The notes: a model not told the origin generated them from the sequence alone. Shown: positions 35,247 to 45,242, counted from the stretch's first letter. The stretch is DNA of 64,000 nucleotides from UBA2365 sp964594045 (GCA_964594045.1 CAZQKR010000021.1:11406-75405), one strand, 5' to 3'. A program made the numbers and translations.

Positions 35247-36833
35247 TCACTCCACCACCAACTTTTCAGTTACACTCACGCCTGACCCAGAGTAAAACCG
35301 GATAAAATACAATCCTGACTCCAATGTTTCCAGACCACTGATCCTGCTATGCACATTATTTTCCAACGCTCCTTCCCCTACCTTTCTGCCATTGATTTCA
35401 TATATTTCCCAAAACCATTTTTCATCCAACCAGATATCGGGGATCAACACGTTGATGTCCCTGTTCGCAGGGTTGGGGAAAAACAGGATCTTCCGGGATG
35501 CTGAAGCAAATGATACCTCCTCTACCGGTGTGATCACTTTACTCAGACTATCCGTATGACAGCCCGGTTCAAAACAGCCCATGCTGTCCACTCGTAATAA
35601 CCAGCCATGACCATTATAATTTCCAGTTTGATTTTCATTTTCTACCTTCCCGACAATTATAATATTTCCTTTTTCATCCTCAACTACATCGCTGAAAAAG
35701 GTCATCCCCGGATTATCCTTCTCCTCGTAATAATGCTCCCAGAGCAACTCACCATCCGGACTGTATCTGAACAGCCATCCCCACTCATATGGTTTTGTCA
35801 ATGGATGACTATAAGTCCCGATACCGATGACATCGCCATTTCTGGCTGTGATCAGATTATTTACCCTTTTTCTCGGGGCCCCATAAGTACCTTCAATAGT
35901 GTATGTATAAAGGGTATCCACCCATTCTACATTTCCATTCCTGTCAAACTTATACATCATTACCGGCCAATATCCTCTTTTCAAATAATAATCCGGTTTG
36001 TCACTTATTGAATCCACAACGTATAAACCTGTGGACAGAACTAACTCTCCGTCATTTGTTTCTGTAACTTGAGCATCAATGTTGTAAAAATGATCTCCTC
36101 TGGGAGGCAAATATTGACTCCAGATGATATTAAAATCCCGATCAAACTTGCAGAGTCCAACCAAATAATCTGAATGGAAGGTTTGGGGGTTATAAAATTG
36201 GTATCGGTTCGTGATCACAAAATTCCCATCGGAGGTTTGGATTATTGCGCTGGGTATATTATTGCTGTTAATTACAGTAAATCTATTTAAAAAGTCCATC
36301 TTCTGAATGTTTCCATTTTTATCTAATCTCAGTACAAACATTTTACCGTATTCGTTTTCTTTCTTATTATAGCCATGCAAAAAAATACTACTACTATCAA
36401 CAATGATACTATAAAGGATAGTATTGCCTCCGAAGTGCGAATATTCCCAAAAACCCAGGCTGTCTCCCAATACATTTGTTAAAAAAATATTCCATTCAAC
36501 TTCATCACTTAAATAATCGTTACTTAATATATATATAGTATCATTGAAAATTGTGGTTTCTTTTAATGCAAAATTTTGCCTACCATCGGGGAAAATATGA
36601 AAATATTCTTGTTCCCCTTTATTGGAAACATTTATTACCCCAAAACAATGATCAATAGATGGAGTTAAAGAGCAAATACCTCTAATATTTAAGAAATAAT
36701 CATCATCAACGCAAATAATTGAACTAATCCACTCATTGTGAGGAATAACATCAACGACCATTGACAGAGGTTCTTGTGCTTTTATTTTCGTAGTAATTGC
36801 GAATGTTGCCAGGATTAAAATTATAAATTTCAT
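35247..36833 (-). CDS. Exported T9SS cargo protein with type A sorting domain
   Basis: A 528-residue secreted protein. A signal peptide (MKFIILILATFAITTKIKAQ) is followed by repeated segments with the rhythm of a beta-propeller, such as YFLNIRGIC, FVLRLDKNGNI, MYKFDRNGNVEW, FRYSPDGELLWEHYY and LLRVDSMGC. The C-terminal 80 residues form a type A sorting domain: ILFFPNPANRDINV, WEIYEINGRKVGEG and LESGLYFIRFYSG. It is therefore expected to be secreted by the type IX system and processed by PorU. It lacks any recognisable catalytic motif. It is next to the larger cargo gene in the same orientation but with its own upstream region. Confidence 0.85.
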   Translation of the reverse strand: MKFIILILATFAITTKIKAQEPLSMVVDVIPHNEWISSIICVDDDYFLNIRGICSLTPSIDHCFGVINVSNKGEQEYFHIFPDGRQNFALKETTIFNDTIYILSNDYLSDEVEWNIFLTNVLGDSLGFWEYSHFGGNTILYSIIVDSSSIFLHGYNKKENEYGKMFVLRLDKNGNIQKMDFLNRFTVINSNNIPSAIIQTSDGNFVITNRYQFYNPQTFHSDYLVGLCKFDRDFNIIWSQYLPPRGDHFYNIDAQVTETNDGELVLSTGLYVVDSISDKPDYYLKRGYWPVMMYKFDRNGNVEWVDTLYTYTIEGTYGAPRKRVNNLITARNGDVIGIGTYSHPLTKPYEWGWLFRYSPDGELLWEHYYEEKDNPGMTFFSDVVEDEKGNIIIVGKVENENQTGNYNGHGWLLRVDSMGCFEPGCHTDSLSKVITPVEEVSFASASRKILFFPNPANRDINVLIPDIWLDEKWFWEIYEINGRKVGEGALENNVHSRISGLETLESGLYFIRFYSGSGVSVTEKLVVE

Positions 36834-36983
36834 ATGTGCATTTTATAACTCTTATAACATAGATTTACTTGTTCTTTACATTTGACACAAATATGATGTG
36901 CAACTATTAAATTCGAATCAGTGAGGGAAACCTTATATGCTGACTCAAAGAAAAAATCTTTGATATTCAAATCGAATATCAAT

Positions 36984-37022
36984 GAAAAAAAATGCTCCGG
37001 AGACAATATTGTCTCCGGAGCA
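36984..37022 (-). terminator. Strong intrinsic terminator of the metalloprotease gene
   Basis: A perfect 30-bp palindrome (left half TGCTCCGGAGACAAT from 36993) lies 7 bp past the stop of the minus-strand gene at 37029. On the minus strand it runs straight into eight T at 36984-36992. Confidence 0.92.
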
Positions 37023-37028
37023 AGAACA

Positions 37029-40000
37029 TTATTTCAAATTATTTTTTACAAATTTCCCATAAAATACCGGTTTACTTGCCTCATCTCTCATGATCAGATA
37101 GTAAACTCCATTCGCATAAGTAGAAATGTCTATTCCATGTTCCGAACCTTTGACTCCTGTGATCCTTTCTTCTCCGACCTTATTTCCGTTGATATGAAAA
37201 ACAGTCATTGTTCCGGAAAAATCTGTATTCCCCCCTATTTTCACCCTGACTTCTTCCCGTGCGGGATTTGGGAAGATCACCCATTGTGTTTGTGCACTTT
37301 GGGTGTTTCTTGGAACTACAGGCTGGTTGTATTGGGCAGGGACAACGGGTTCAACGATCTCCCCAGTAAGCAGATACAACAATCCTTTAGCATAAGCGTT
37401 TTCGGGGATCTTTTCTTCTGCATTTGTTCTCAGAACATTCAGTTCAGATGGCGATAATGAATAGTTGAAATTGCTTTGGTGCCAGAGTACATTCAATCTT
37501 TGGGTTTCAACAAAAGATGCCCTGCTGTCATCCTGCAAATCTTCTGGCACGATCGGAATGATTTTAAGCCTCGGATCTTCCAACTCATCCAGAACCTGCC
37601 ATGCAGCTGCATAATTGCCAAGTTTAAAATACAAATTGAACAGCTTCTTTTTCCATCTGTCATTGCAAATGGTCTTCAATAAGGCTTCTATTTCTGCATA
37701 ATTTCCGGTTTGCTCCATTTGAGATGCCCAAGCATAAAAATACTCATGTAATAACCTGTGTGCAACAGCAAATTCTTTCTTATATACCGTATTGTTCGGA
37801 TTGGATCTGTATAAAGCAAGCTTTATACAATAATTCTGTATTTTGCTGACAACTTCTGGTTTAGTAACATTTATTAATGGTGTTATGCCACATGGTGTGG
37901 TTTCTGCTCCATTTAAAACATCCCAAACAGAATAATTACCAGGATAATCAGGTCCGGGATCTTGCTGGAATTTATAATATTCAAAATAATCACACTCCAT
38001 ATTGGAAGAAATATCGCGTTGGATGTTGCTAAACGAATTGTTGGCAGCCAAATTTGAATTCCCGACTTCATCAATGATATCAGCAAAAAATCCGGCATAG
38101 TCCGCTCCTGTGGATAAGGTATTCAAGAATTGATTCGAAAGAAAGGTAGTTTTTCCGTTGTACCACATGGTTAATATTCCAACACCCTGATTATTTAATT
38201 GATTGCAAGTTATAAAATTATATGGAATTCCAGCGGCAGCAGAAATAATTGCATTATTATGAGAATTAAACCTATTTGAATTCACCTCATAATATTCTTC
38301 TCCTGAGATAAGAACTCCCCAATCATTATTTGTAAAGTCATTATTGGTAATTTTAGCAATTTTGTATCCATCATTTCCTGAAATAGAAATTCCTCTGCCA
38401 AGATTAGTAAAGGTATTTAATTCAGTTACTTGAAGCTGTGAAACATTGCCTGCGGTAGCCTGTGACAAAATGCCATACTGTCCTCCATCGAATATATTGT
38501 GATTTGTCACCAGATAGTTTGCATCAACGGAGGTTATACCATTCTTTATTACATCAAAAGTGTTTTCAGTGAACTCTATACCTTTATTGGCCCATATGGT
38601 TACCCCTTCATTGCAATTCTCAAAATGACATTCATTGAAGTAACTTTCGTTCTCAAAATTGTATTTCAAAAACTGAGCGCCTTTCCAACAATTGATAAAT
38701 GAAGTATTATCACATTGGATCAGTCCACCCCAATCAGTATGAGGTCCTTCATCTGCATACCCTATTCCGATCCTTGCATTTTCTATTACAGCGCCATTCA
38801 TGGTTTGAACAATTCCATAATTCGCAGGATTTGATTGGTTCAGATTATAGTTGCCTTTGACTATGATTCCTTCCCATTGTCCACAACTTGACGTTACTGT
38901 ACCACCATCGATTATCAGCTTACCACCTTGATTTACGATAATTTTCCTGCTATCGAAGAAGTCTAATTTACATCTGACAGTTAATTGTCCTCCGGATAAA
39001 ACAGTGATATCACCAAACACTTTTAGATTATTATCCCACACTTCATTTTGACTGACTGTAATTGCATAAGGCAAAGATTCTTCACAATATAAATAATTCC
39101 TCATATTTGAAGACATGGTGGTTAAATACCATTCTCTCGCTTGTTTTCCTGTAATAGAGGTCTTTCGAAAATCTTCAGAACCTCCTATTGAATTCATGAT
39201 GTTCCGGGAACAATCATTTGTATGGTAAAGGCCAAGGAAACTATGACCATATTCATGTAGGAAACCCCCTGCTATTATTTTTATTCGTTCCTCATCATCA
39301 ATATTGTAATATGTAGATCCTACAACTCTGTCAAAATATGTATAAGGAGCATGAAATGCAACATATTCATTGTCCATATTAACAAAATCCGGTTCCATAG
39401 AATACATATGACCGCCATACATTTTTGCCCACCCACTAACATCAAATGGATTGATTCCTTGCTCATAATTATCTATAGCAATCCCATCCTCAGTAAGTAT
39501 AACATTATATCCAACTTTGTAATTTTGATCTTGTTTCGCCAATTGAAAAATCTCTCTTAAGAATTTTTTTTTGGGCGTCCATAAGTCAGGATTATAATCG
39601 TTCCTATGATTCCAGTAAAAATCATTTTTTATTTCTATAAAATTGGGTACAAATTCAAAATTTAATGATGAATAATGTTGAATTGAGTTTGATAGCTGAC
39701 AATTATGCAATCCAGAGGAAGAATAGGCATAAGGACCTGATGGGCAAGATTCAAGGATCATGTTCGAAATATTATAGTTTATTTTTTCAAAAACACTCTC
39801 CCAGAAATTTAGATCATCTTGATTATCAATATCATAATTTCCTGATCCGTTTGATCTTTGAACAATAATAATGTTTGTATTTATTTTAATTTTATCTTCA
39901 ATATTTTGCGGAATCAAATCATTTTCATGATATGTTAAAAAATTGCAAAAGTTACGTGAGCAAGGTGCTCTCAAAATGTCTGAACCATGATTTTCGTCGA

Positions 40001-40094
40001 CATTTCCACAGCTAAAGTTTAATTCATTTGGTATTTGAGTATTGCCATATACCAAAGAAAATATTAACGCAAGGCTAAATAATATTGTTTTCAT
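37029..40094 (-). CDS. T9SS-secreted putative zinc metalloprotease with beta-helix region
   Basis: A 1021-residue protein. A signal peptide of about 18 residues is followed by a region of about 310 residues with a metzincin-like zinc site, HEYGHSFLGLYH (His280, Glu281, His284, His291), and a possible Met-turn in RNIMNSIGG (Met300). Compared with the standard HExxHxxGxxH, there is one extra residue before the glycine. Residues about 350-700 are rich in Asn/Gly and in short repeated strands (GYKIAKITNNDFTNNDWGV, YEVNSNRFNSHNNAI) like right-handed parallel beta-helix proteins. The C-terminus is a type A sorting domain (FPNPAREEVRVKIGG, YANGVYYLIM). Likely an extracellular or surface peptidase; substrate unknown. 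Confidence 0.75.
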   Translation of the reverse strand: MKTILFSLALIFSLVYGNTQIPNELNFSCGNVDENHGSDILRAPCSRNFCNFLTYHENDLIPQNIEDKIKINTNIIIVQRSNGSGNYDIDNQDDLNFWESVFEKINYNISNMILESCPSGPYAYSSSGLHNCQLSNSIQHYSSLNFEFVPNFIEIKNDFYWNHRNDYNPDLWTPKKKFLREIFQLAKQDQNYKVGYNVILTEDGIAIDNYEQGINPFDVSGWAKMYGGHMYSMEPDFVNMDNEYVAFHAPYTYFDRVVGSTYYNIDDEERIKIIAGGFLHEYGHSFLGLYHTNDCSRNIMNSIGGSEDFRKTSITGKQAREWYLTTMSSNMRNYLYCEESLPYAITVSQNEVWDNNLKVFGDITVLSGGQLTVRCKLDFFDSRKIIVNQGGKLIIDGGTVTSSCGQWEGIIVKGNYNLNQSNPANYGIVQTMNGAVIENARIGIGYADEGPHTDWGGLIQCDNTSFINCWKGAQFLKYNFENESYFNECHFENCNEGVTIWANKGIEFTENTFDVIKNGITSVDANYLVTNHNIFDGGQYGILSQATAGNVSQLQVTELNTFTNLGRGISISGNDGYKIAKITNNDFTNNDWGVLISGEEYYEVNSNRFNSHNNAIISAAAGIPYNFITCNQLNNQGVGILTMWYNGKTTFLSNQFLNTLSTGADYAGFFADIIDEVGNSNLAANNSFSNIQRDISSNMECDYFEYYKFQQDPGPDYPGNYSVWDVLNGAETTPCGITPLINVTKPEVVSKIQNYCIKLALYRSNPNNTVYKKEFAVAHRLLHEYFYAWASQMEQTGNYAEIEALLKTICNDRWKKKLFNLYFKLGNYAAAWQVLDELEDPRLKIIPIVPEDLQDDSRASFVETQRLNVLWHQSNFNYSLSPSELNVLRTNAEEKIPENAYAKGLLYLLTGEIVEPVVPAQYNQPVVPRNTQSAQTQWVIFPNPAREEVRVKIGGNTDFSGTMTVFHINGNKVGEERITGVKGSEHGIDISTYANGVYYLIMRDEASKPVFYGKFVKNNLK

Positions 40095-40820
40095 AATGTA
40101 TTTTTTAATGAAATAAAATTAATATAATTTTTTCTATTTTTAGTGAACATATCCGTAAATAAACTAATAATTCAGGTGTCCGGGTATCAAATCGGGCGGC
40201 ACGATGGAAAGCCACCGTACTACCCTCATGATGAATTTTTTGGATTTTGACGATTGATCTTTTTGTTCCGTTTTACCCGCATTCGAACTTCCCGAACAGC
40301 CGGATATCAACAGCAATAACTTATTTCCCGATACAGTAATCTTATATAGTAATATATATATATATATATATATAATTGTATATCAAATACATAGAAGTCA
40401 TAAGTTTCATTCTGATAAATGGATATTTGCGGGTATATTTATCTCTGGTCATATAAAAGTTTTAAAAAACTTCAGACTTTTCACTAAGAACGGGTATTTA
40501 TAAGATACCTGACTTTCAAAAAACGCTGCAAGGACTGAGTTCATTCATTTTTTTTACTTTGTCGTTGAAAATCGGATGATTATAGAACGAAATAATATGG
40601 GAATTTGTATGTGAGGGGGAAAAGTTATTCTAACCTTTTCTGGTGTTTTTACCAACAAATCAACATCAATAATCATTATTAAGAATCATTGGGTCAGACA
40701 AATATATCGTTGGTGAAAACGCAAACAACGGCATTCAAATGGCTAAAAATAAAGAAATCAAAAAGGTAAATACAAGCATTTCCTAAACCTTACAGGTTTC
40801 AAAAACCTAAAAAGATTTAA
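40095..40820. other. 726-bp AT-rich intergenic region with an (AT)n microsatellite
   Basis: No gene was found. An uninterrupted AT dinucleotide run covers about 40352-40374. A weak palindrome AAACCTTACAGGTTT at 40786-40800 sits just past the stop of the PepSY gene and may end its transcript. The left part should contain the promoter of the metalloprotease gene. Confidence 0.6.
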
Positions 40821-41384
40821 CTACTTCATCTTCATTCTCATCCGTTTCGGTCCATACCACAACCAAAACCCCGTCAGACTGAATAAAATAAGGCTCAATC
40901 CAAGCGTTGTATTATAAAACAATTTGAACCAGGGATCGGTACCGAGATACCGGTCTACGATCGAACCATCGTGAATACTTTCTATCAGATCTGAAGTGCG
41001 GTGTTCTATTTTCAGCAGAGCACCCGTTGCTCCGTCCAGTTGTACTCCATGATAATGTTCCTTAAAGCTGAATTTGATCACGCCTTTGTCCGGCCTGACA
41101 TCTATCCTGTCCGGTTGAGAATAAAGTTGCTGAGCAACTGAATCCTTTATAATCCTGCCGGCAATGTTACTGAGGCTGTCCAGGGAAAGCCAATCTTTCA
41201 TATCTGTTGAGGTTCCGGTTGCAGTTTCTGCCTGGATGAGTCCTCCGGAATGCTTCTTCCAACCAAGCAGCATGCCAGTAATGCCAATCAACATCAAAAA
41301 AACGAAAAATACGATCCCTGAGAAACGGTGAATTTTTCTGACAGACCTGATCAGGTTAGCTTGTTTTGAAGATCGTTTGTACAT
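40821..41384 (-). CDS. PepSY-associated membrane protein
   Basis: A 187-residue protein with an N-terminal helix (about 19-41, IHRFSGIVFFVFLMLIGITGMLL), a periplasmic PepSY-like domain (about 60-150, containing DRIDVRPDKGVIKFSF and GVQLDGATGALLKIEHR) and a C-terminal helix (about 160-180, YNTTLGLSLILFSLTGFWLWYGP). The IHRFSG...GITG opening and GxWLWYGP ending are typical of PepSY_TM-type proteins, often linked with metal or haem reductases. This copy has only two membrane helices, fewer than full-length siderophore-reductase types. It stands 155 bp upstream of a thiamine-binding gene's stop. Function not known. Confidence 0.8.
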   Translation of the reverse strand: MYKRSSKQANLIRSVRKIHRFSGIVFFVFLMLIGITGMLLGWKKHSGGLIQAETATGTSTDMKDWLSLDSLSNIAGRIIKDSVAQQLYSQPDRIDVRPDKGVIKFSFKEHYHGVQLDGATGALLKIEHRTSDLIESIHDGSIVDRYLGTDPWFKLFYNTTLGLSLILFSLTGFWLWYGPKRMRMKMK

Positions 41385-41539
41385 CTTGTTTCCGGGTTTT
41401 ATACTTAAATTTTATCATCGGACTGAAACCAAACCACGGGTGCACCCGGGGATAGACATATTTCACTCCTGCGGAGTTTTTGCATGCTATTCAGTAAGTC
41501 CTGAAGTTCGGTCGTCACTTAAAATAATATTCATTACAG

Positions 41540-41863
41540 TTAATCCAGCTTATCAGTATTGACTGATCCGATTTTAGAGACAATGGATTGGATCTTGTGT
41601 TCCATTCGGTTGCCTTGACCCTTACGAATGTCCAGTTTGATGCTTGCATAGATCCGGTCAGCATCTTCCGCAAGGACATCATGTGCTTTCTGAATGATGT
41701 CAAGCGCCTGGCTCAGTTCGTCTGTTTCGATGATGGTCCCCATCGCAGTCAACTGATAATGAAATGGTTGTTGCCTGATCATATCGATCACACGGCTGAC
41801 CTGGACGCTTACACTGGAACCTTTATCAGTAGGGAACATGGCAAATTCTATGATGACGGACAT
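41540..41863 (-). CDS. MTH1187/YkoF-type thiamine-binding protein
   Basis: A 107-residue cytosolic protein of the MTH1187 (PF01910, former DUF77) family, members of which bind thiamine or its precursors. The sequence IIEFAMFPTDKGSSVSVQVSRVIDMI (in part, residues 4-23), then YQLTAMGTIIETDELSQAL and RIYASIKLDIRKGQ match the ferredoxin-like family fold and length. It is between the PepSY gene and mnmA in the same orientation, but gaps of 155 and 220 bp make an operon uncertain. No thiamine riboswitch is seen. Confidence 0.9.
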   Translation of the reverse strand: MSVIIEFAMFPTDKGSSVSVQVSRVIDMIRQQPFHYQLTAMGTIIETDELSQALDIIQKAHDVLAEDADRIYASIKLDIRKGQGNRMEHKIQSIVSKIGSVNTDKLD

Positions 41864-42083
41864 GATTGGGTTATATTTTTGGTAGTATAATAGTTATTTG
41901 ATCATTTAATCTCTGGTCTTACAGCATTTAGTTTTTTTGCCAAACATGTATAGTACAAGGTAAATGATTTAACATTCCAGGCAAATTTAATGAAATATTC
42001 TTAATGCTATTCCTATATTGCCTCCGGATAAAAGACTGAGCCTCTGCAAGTCTGAGTATTGTTTAATAAAATCATTCCGTCCA

Positions 42084-43172
42084 TTAAAGACTTTCCATGA
42101 TAATGCCTCCGCCGATTACATCTTCGCCCTCATAAAACACAGCGGACTGGCCCGGAGCAATGCCCCTGGTATTGGCCAGAAACTCAACCTGGATCATGTC
42201 CCCGGCAGACTTTAAAGTACTCAGCACTCCTTTGCTTTTGTACCGGATCATCGTAACCGCTTCCATTTCAGGGATTTGCGCATACTTCATGTGATTAACT
42301 TGACCTACCAGCATACCATTGCGTATCAGATCATCCTCTTCTCCGAGTTCAACCGTGTTTTTGGCTGCATTGATCTTAGTTACATACATGGGTCTGCCCA
42401 GGGCGATCCCAAGTCCTTTCCTCTGCCCGATGGTATAATGCATGTAGCCTTCATGTTGCCCCAGGATATTCCCGTTTTTATCAACAAAATGTCCACCTTT
42501 ATAGTCTTCTTCCATGCCCGGAATGACATCTTTAAGATAAGCCCGATAGTCGTTGTCCGGCACAAAACAGATATCAAAATTTTCCTGTTTATTGGCCATT
42601 CTCACATGTCCGCGTGTAAATGCGACACTTCTGACCTCCGGTTTGGTCATTTCTCCGAGGGGAAAAACCGTTCTGGCAAGGTCCTTTTGATCCAATGCCC
42701 ACAGAAAATAGCTTTGATCCTTGAGCTGGTCAACGCCTTTCCGGAGAAAAAACCTGCCGTTTTCCTGTCCCGTCCTGGCATAATGACCGGTTGCAACTTT
42801 TTCACAGCCGTACTCGTCCGCTGTTCTTATCAGGCCTTTCCATTTGATCTCCGCATTACACCAGATGCAGGGATTGGGTGTTCTGCCCCTCATATATTCC
42901 TGTTTAAAGCCTTCCATGACGGTATCGGAAAATTGTTCCCTGACATCCACGATCATGTGTTTGAATCCAATGAAATCAGCGATTTCCTTTGCGCCCATCA
43001 CGGAATCGAGACTGCAGCACGGATTGTGCACCCTGCTTTCAGCATAGGTATAATCCAGTATATTCAGGGTAACACCGATCACTTCATAACCTTCTTCGTG
43101 CAATAACAGGGCGGTGACTGTACTGTCCACACCGCCGCTCATACCAACCAGAATTTTCCCGTGTTTGCTCAT
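42084..43172 (-). CDS. mnmA: tRNA-uridine 2-sulfurtransferase MnmA
   Basis: A 362-residue enzyme that installs the 2-thio group on the wobble uridine of Lys, Glu and Gln tRNAs. The PP-loop is VGMSGGVDSTV (about 8-18). The first catalytic cysteine is in PNPCIWCNAEIKW, and the second in NFDICFVPD. The tRNA-binding segments YARTGQENGRFFLRKGVDQLKDQSYFLW (in part) and HEGYMHYTIGQRKGLGIA are typical. The C-terminal barrel ends FYEGEDVIGGGII. Length is normal. It has no close partner gene on its strand, and msrB is divergent 138 bp away. Confidence 0.95.
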   Translation of the reverse strand: MSKHGKILVGMSGGVDSTVTALLLHEEGYEVIGVTLNILDYTYAESRVHNPCCSLDSVMGAKEIADFIGFKHMIVDVREQFSDTVMEGFKQEYMRGRTPNPCIWCNAEIKWKGLIRTADEYGCEKVATGHYARTGQENGRFFLRKGVDQLKDQSYFLWALDQKDLARTVFPLGEMTKPEVRSVAFTRGHVRMANKQENFDICFVPDNDYRAYLKDVIPGMEEDYKGGHFVDKNGNILGQHEGYMHYTIGQRKGLGIALGRPMYVTKINAAKNTVELGEEDDLIRNGMLVGQVNHMKYAQIPEMEAVTMIRYKSKGVLSTLKSAGDMIQVEFLANTRGIAPGQSAVFYEGEDVIGGGIIMESL

Positions 43173-43310
43173 CGTGCAGAATATTTGTATACAAAAATAT
43201 GATTGAAAACAATTCGCGCTCTGATATGTTCTAAATTAAAATGTTATCCTGCGACCAAAATCTGTTTTATCGGAATTTTGCAGTAAAAAATAACGTTTCT
43301 AGTCGTGAAG

Positions 43311-43865
43311 ATGAGTACTTATAAATATTTTGCTTTATCAGCCGGCATTGTTTTGATAGCGGCATTAGCCGGTATTTATTTGAAGAAAAGCCGTAATTCA
43401 GATTCAGCATCACCATTTAAAACCAAAAATATCATGGATCACAATATAAATGACACCATCGTTCCTTTGATCAAACCTGATTCGGAGTGGAAGAAGGAGT
43501 TGACTCCTATGGAATTTGAGGTACTCCGCAAAAAAGGGACCGAGCGGCCGTTCACAGGCATGTACTGGGATCATTTTGATGACGGGACGTACGTCTGCCG
43601 GGCTTGCGGACTGGAATTATTCGATTCCGAAACCAAGTTTGACGCACATTGCGGATGGCCGAGTTTTTATGATGCGATCAATTCAAAAAACATCAAAACG
43701 GAGGATGACTATCTGTTGGGATACCGTCGGACCGAATTGATGTGTGCGAGGTGCGGCGGACATTTGGGACATGTATTTGACGACGGTCCGGAACCCACAG
43801 GACAGAGGTATTGCATCAATTCTGTTTCGATCCGGTTCCGGGAGAAAAAGGAAAAAGATCAATAA
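43311..43865 (+). CDS. msrB: Peptide-methionine (R)-S-oxide reductase MsrB, membrane-anchored
   Basis: A 184-residue protein that reduces methionine-R-sulfoxide in proteins. The N-terminal hydrophobic segment YFALSAGIVLIAALAGIYL (about 5-23) should anchor it in the inner membrane facing the periplasm. The MsrB domain has zinc ligands in CRAC and CARC, the family core AHCGWPSFYDAI, GHLGHVFDDGPEPTGQRYCINS with the catalytic cysteine in RYCINS, and the end VSIRF. The start is ATG at 43311; a GTG two codons upstream is possible. The 3' end overlaps the convergent beta-barrel gene by 7 bp. Confidence 0.95.
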   Translation: MSTYKYFALSAGIVLIAALAGIYLKKSRNSDSASPFKTKNIMDHNINDTIVPLIKPDSEWKKELTPMEFEVLRKKGTERPFTGMYWDHFDDGTYVCRACGLELFDSETKFDAHCGWPSFYDAINSKNIKTEDDYLLGYRRTELMCARCGGHLGHVFDDGPEPTGQRYCINSVSIRFREKKEKDQ

Positions 43866-44623
43866 TATAATGTCTCCGGACTTTTTTCAATGTAAACGGG
43901 CAATATCCAACCGACTTTGATACCATACATCAGATCTGTCCTTTTTTGCGTATCCACGCCCATGGTTGCAAAATCGTAGTATCTTCTGTTTTGGGTAAAA
44001 GCCTGGAGAAATTCGAAGCCTGCATAAAAATTGATCCTTTTATCCTTGCTCATGTAGTGATAACCGAGGAACTGAGTCAAAGCCAGCCCATTGGTCATGC
44101 GGTCGTATCCTTTATCATAGGGGTCGTTCAATTGAGCAGCCGTTACAAAATCATCCTGAAGTCTTATCCAATGCTGGTAAAGACCTACTCCCAGATCTGC
44201 CCTGATACCTGTACGCGGGTTGGATTTTCCAAAAGGAAAGATCTTGCTGTAAAAAGCACTGATCTCGAAGCCTCTTTGCCTCAGTTTCACCTGAGCATAT
44301 TCATAGTTGATGCCCAGAATATAGCCGTTCTGATCCCTGAGGTGAGCCAGCACGTCCTGTTTCACGGTGTCACCAAAATAATAAGAAGCCTTCAGGCCAA
44401 AATGATCACTTCGATTTTGCGGCAAAAAAGAAATACTGCCACCTATTTTCAGATTCTGGCCAAACCGGTCTGCCAGATCTGCTCCGGGCAGGTTCAATCC
44501 ATATTCCAAACCAAATAAGAATGCCGGATTTTGCGGGGGCGACTTTGGAGGAGTTCCCTGTCCGTTCAGTTCGAAGCCTATAAAAGGTAAAAACAACAAG
44601 TGGATGTAAATCAGAATCTTCAT
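43859..44623 (-). CDS. Putative outer-membrane beta-barrel protein
   Basis: A 254-residue exported protein. A signal peptide covers about residues 1-22 (MKILIYIHLLFLPFIGFELNG). The rest has alternating strands (FLFGLEYGLNLPGADLADRF, FGLKASYYFGD, YILGINYEYAQVKLRQRGFE, RADLGVGLYQHW, NFYAGFEFLQAFTQNRRYYD) that fit an 8- to 10-stranded barrel. The predicted C-terminus ends in two tyrosines. I do not recognise the family, and it has no catalytic motif. It is convergent with msrB, overlapping by 7 bp. Likely structural or a small porin-like protein. Confidence 0.65.
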   Translation of the reverse strand: MKILIYIHLLFLPFIGFELNGQGTPPKSPPQNPAFLFGLEYGLNLPGADLADRFGQNLKIGGSISFLPQNRSDHFGLKASYYFGDTVKQDVLAHLRDQNGYILGINYEYAQVKLRQRGFEISAFYSKIFPFGKSNPRTGIRADLGVGLYQHWIRLQDDFVTAAQLNDPYDKGYDRMTNGLALTQFLGYHYMSKDKRINFYAGFEFLQAFTQNRRYYDFATMGVDTQKRTDLMYGIKVGWILPVYIEKSPETLYY

Positions 44624-44930
44624 GTGGTTCCTTTATTAATTCGCGGTAAAAGTATGATAAATCTGATAACGAAGCAAAAACCGTATTGTGATTCATTCTG
44701 CACCTGATTCCAGCAGATAATTATTGCAATTATTCAGGAACATGAGTTTAAATATCAACAAAATCAAGGAAATTGAAAATATTTTTTAATATATTGCTGC
44801 AATAAATTGATTTTCTGAGCATTTTATTTACTTTTGTCTCATATTACACTAAAATGACCAGGGAATTCCGTTTTTCTGGTTTGGGGGGTAGTATTTTTAT
44901 TTTTTTATCTTTTAATTTATTATTTTTTTT
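44624..44930. other. 307-bp intergenic region with the RRM promoter
   Basis: Lies between the start of the beta-barrel gene and the RRM gene, which are divergent. It contains the RRM promoter given separately. The 44845-44930 leader has a purine/G-rich run GGTTTGGGGGGTAG near 44878, then a T-rich run up to the ATG. No gene. Confidence 0.6.
44807..44836 (+). promoter_or_regulatory. Bacteroidota-type promoter of the RRM gene
   Basis: TTG at 44807-44809, a 19-bp spacer, and TACTTTTG at 44829-44836, which matches TAnnTTTG exactly. The expected transcript start is near 44843, leaving a leader of about 88 nt that includes a run of six G and a T-rich stretch before the ATG at 44931. Confidence 0.75.
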
Positions 44931-45242
44931 ATGAACATTTATGTTGCAAATTTGGATTTCAGCATTCGTGACGGCGAGTTGCAAAAACTTTTCGAAGCTT
45001 ATGGTGAGGTTAGCTCAGTTAAAATCGTAACTGACAGAAATACTGGTCGTTCAAGAGGTTTTGCATTTATTGAAATGCCCAGCAATGAGGCAGGCAATGA
45101 AGCTATTGAAGGTCTTAACGGAAGAGAAATTAAAGGCAGGGCAATGGTCGTAAAACTTTCAGAACCAAGACCAAGGGATTTCCAACCTAGAAGTGGTGGT
45201 GACAGAGAAAGAAGATTTCAGCCAAGAGAAAGAAGGTACTGA
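44931..45242 (+). CDS. Small RRM-type RNA-binding protein
   Basis: A 103-residue protein with one RNA recognition motif. RNP2 is IYVANL (3-8) and RNP1 is RGFAFIEM (42-49), with the usual TDRNTGRSRG loop between strands 2 and 3. The C-terminal tail (about 85-103) is rich in Arg and Gly (GGDRERRFQPRERRY), like the RGG tails of cyanobacterial and Bacteroidota Rbp proteins. It is a likely RNA chaperone, perhaps cold-induced, which is inference from family. Promoter and terminator are both clear, so it is a monocistronic gene. Confidence 0.9.
   Translation: MNIYVANLDFSIRDGELQKLFEAYGEVSSVKIVTDRNTGRSRGFAFIEMPSNEAGNEAIEGLNGREIKGRAMVVKLSEPRPRDFQPRSGGDRERRFQPRERRY

Noticed and set aside
36840..36960. 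Possible tRNA-like TTCGAATC segment near 36912
   Set aside because: No acceptor stem, anticodon arm or D-arm could be folded around it.
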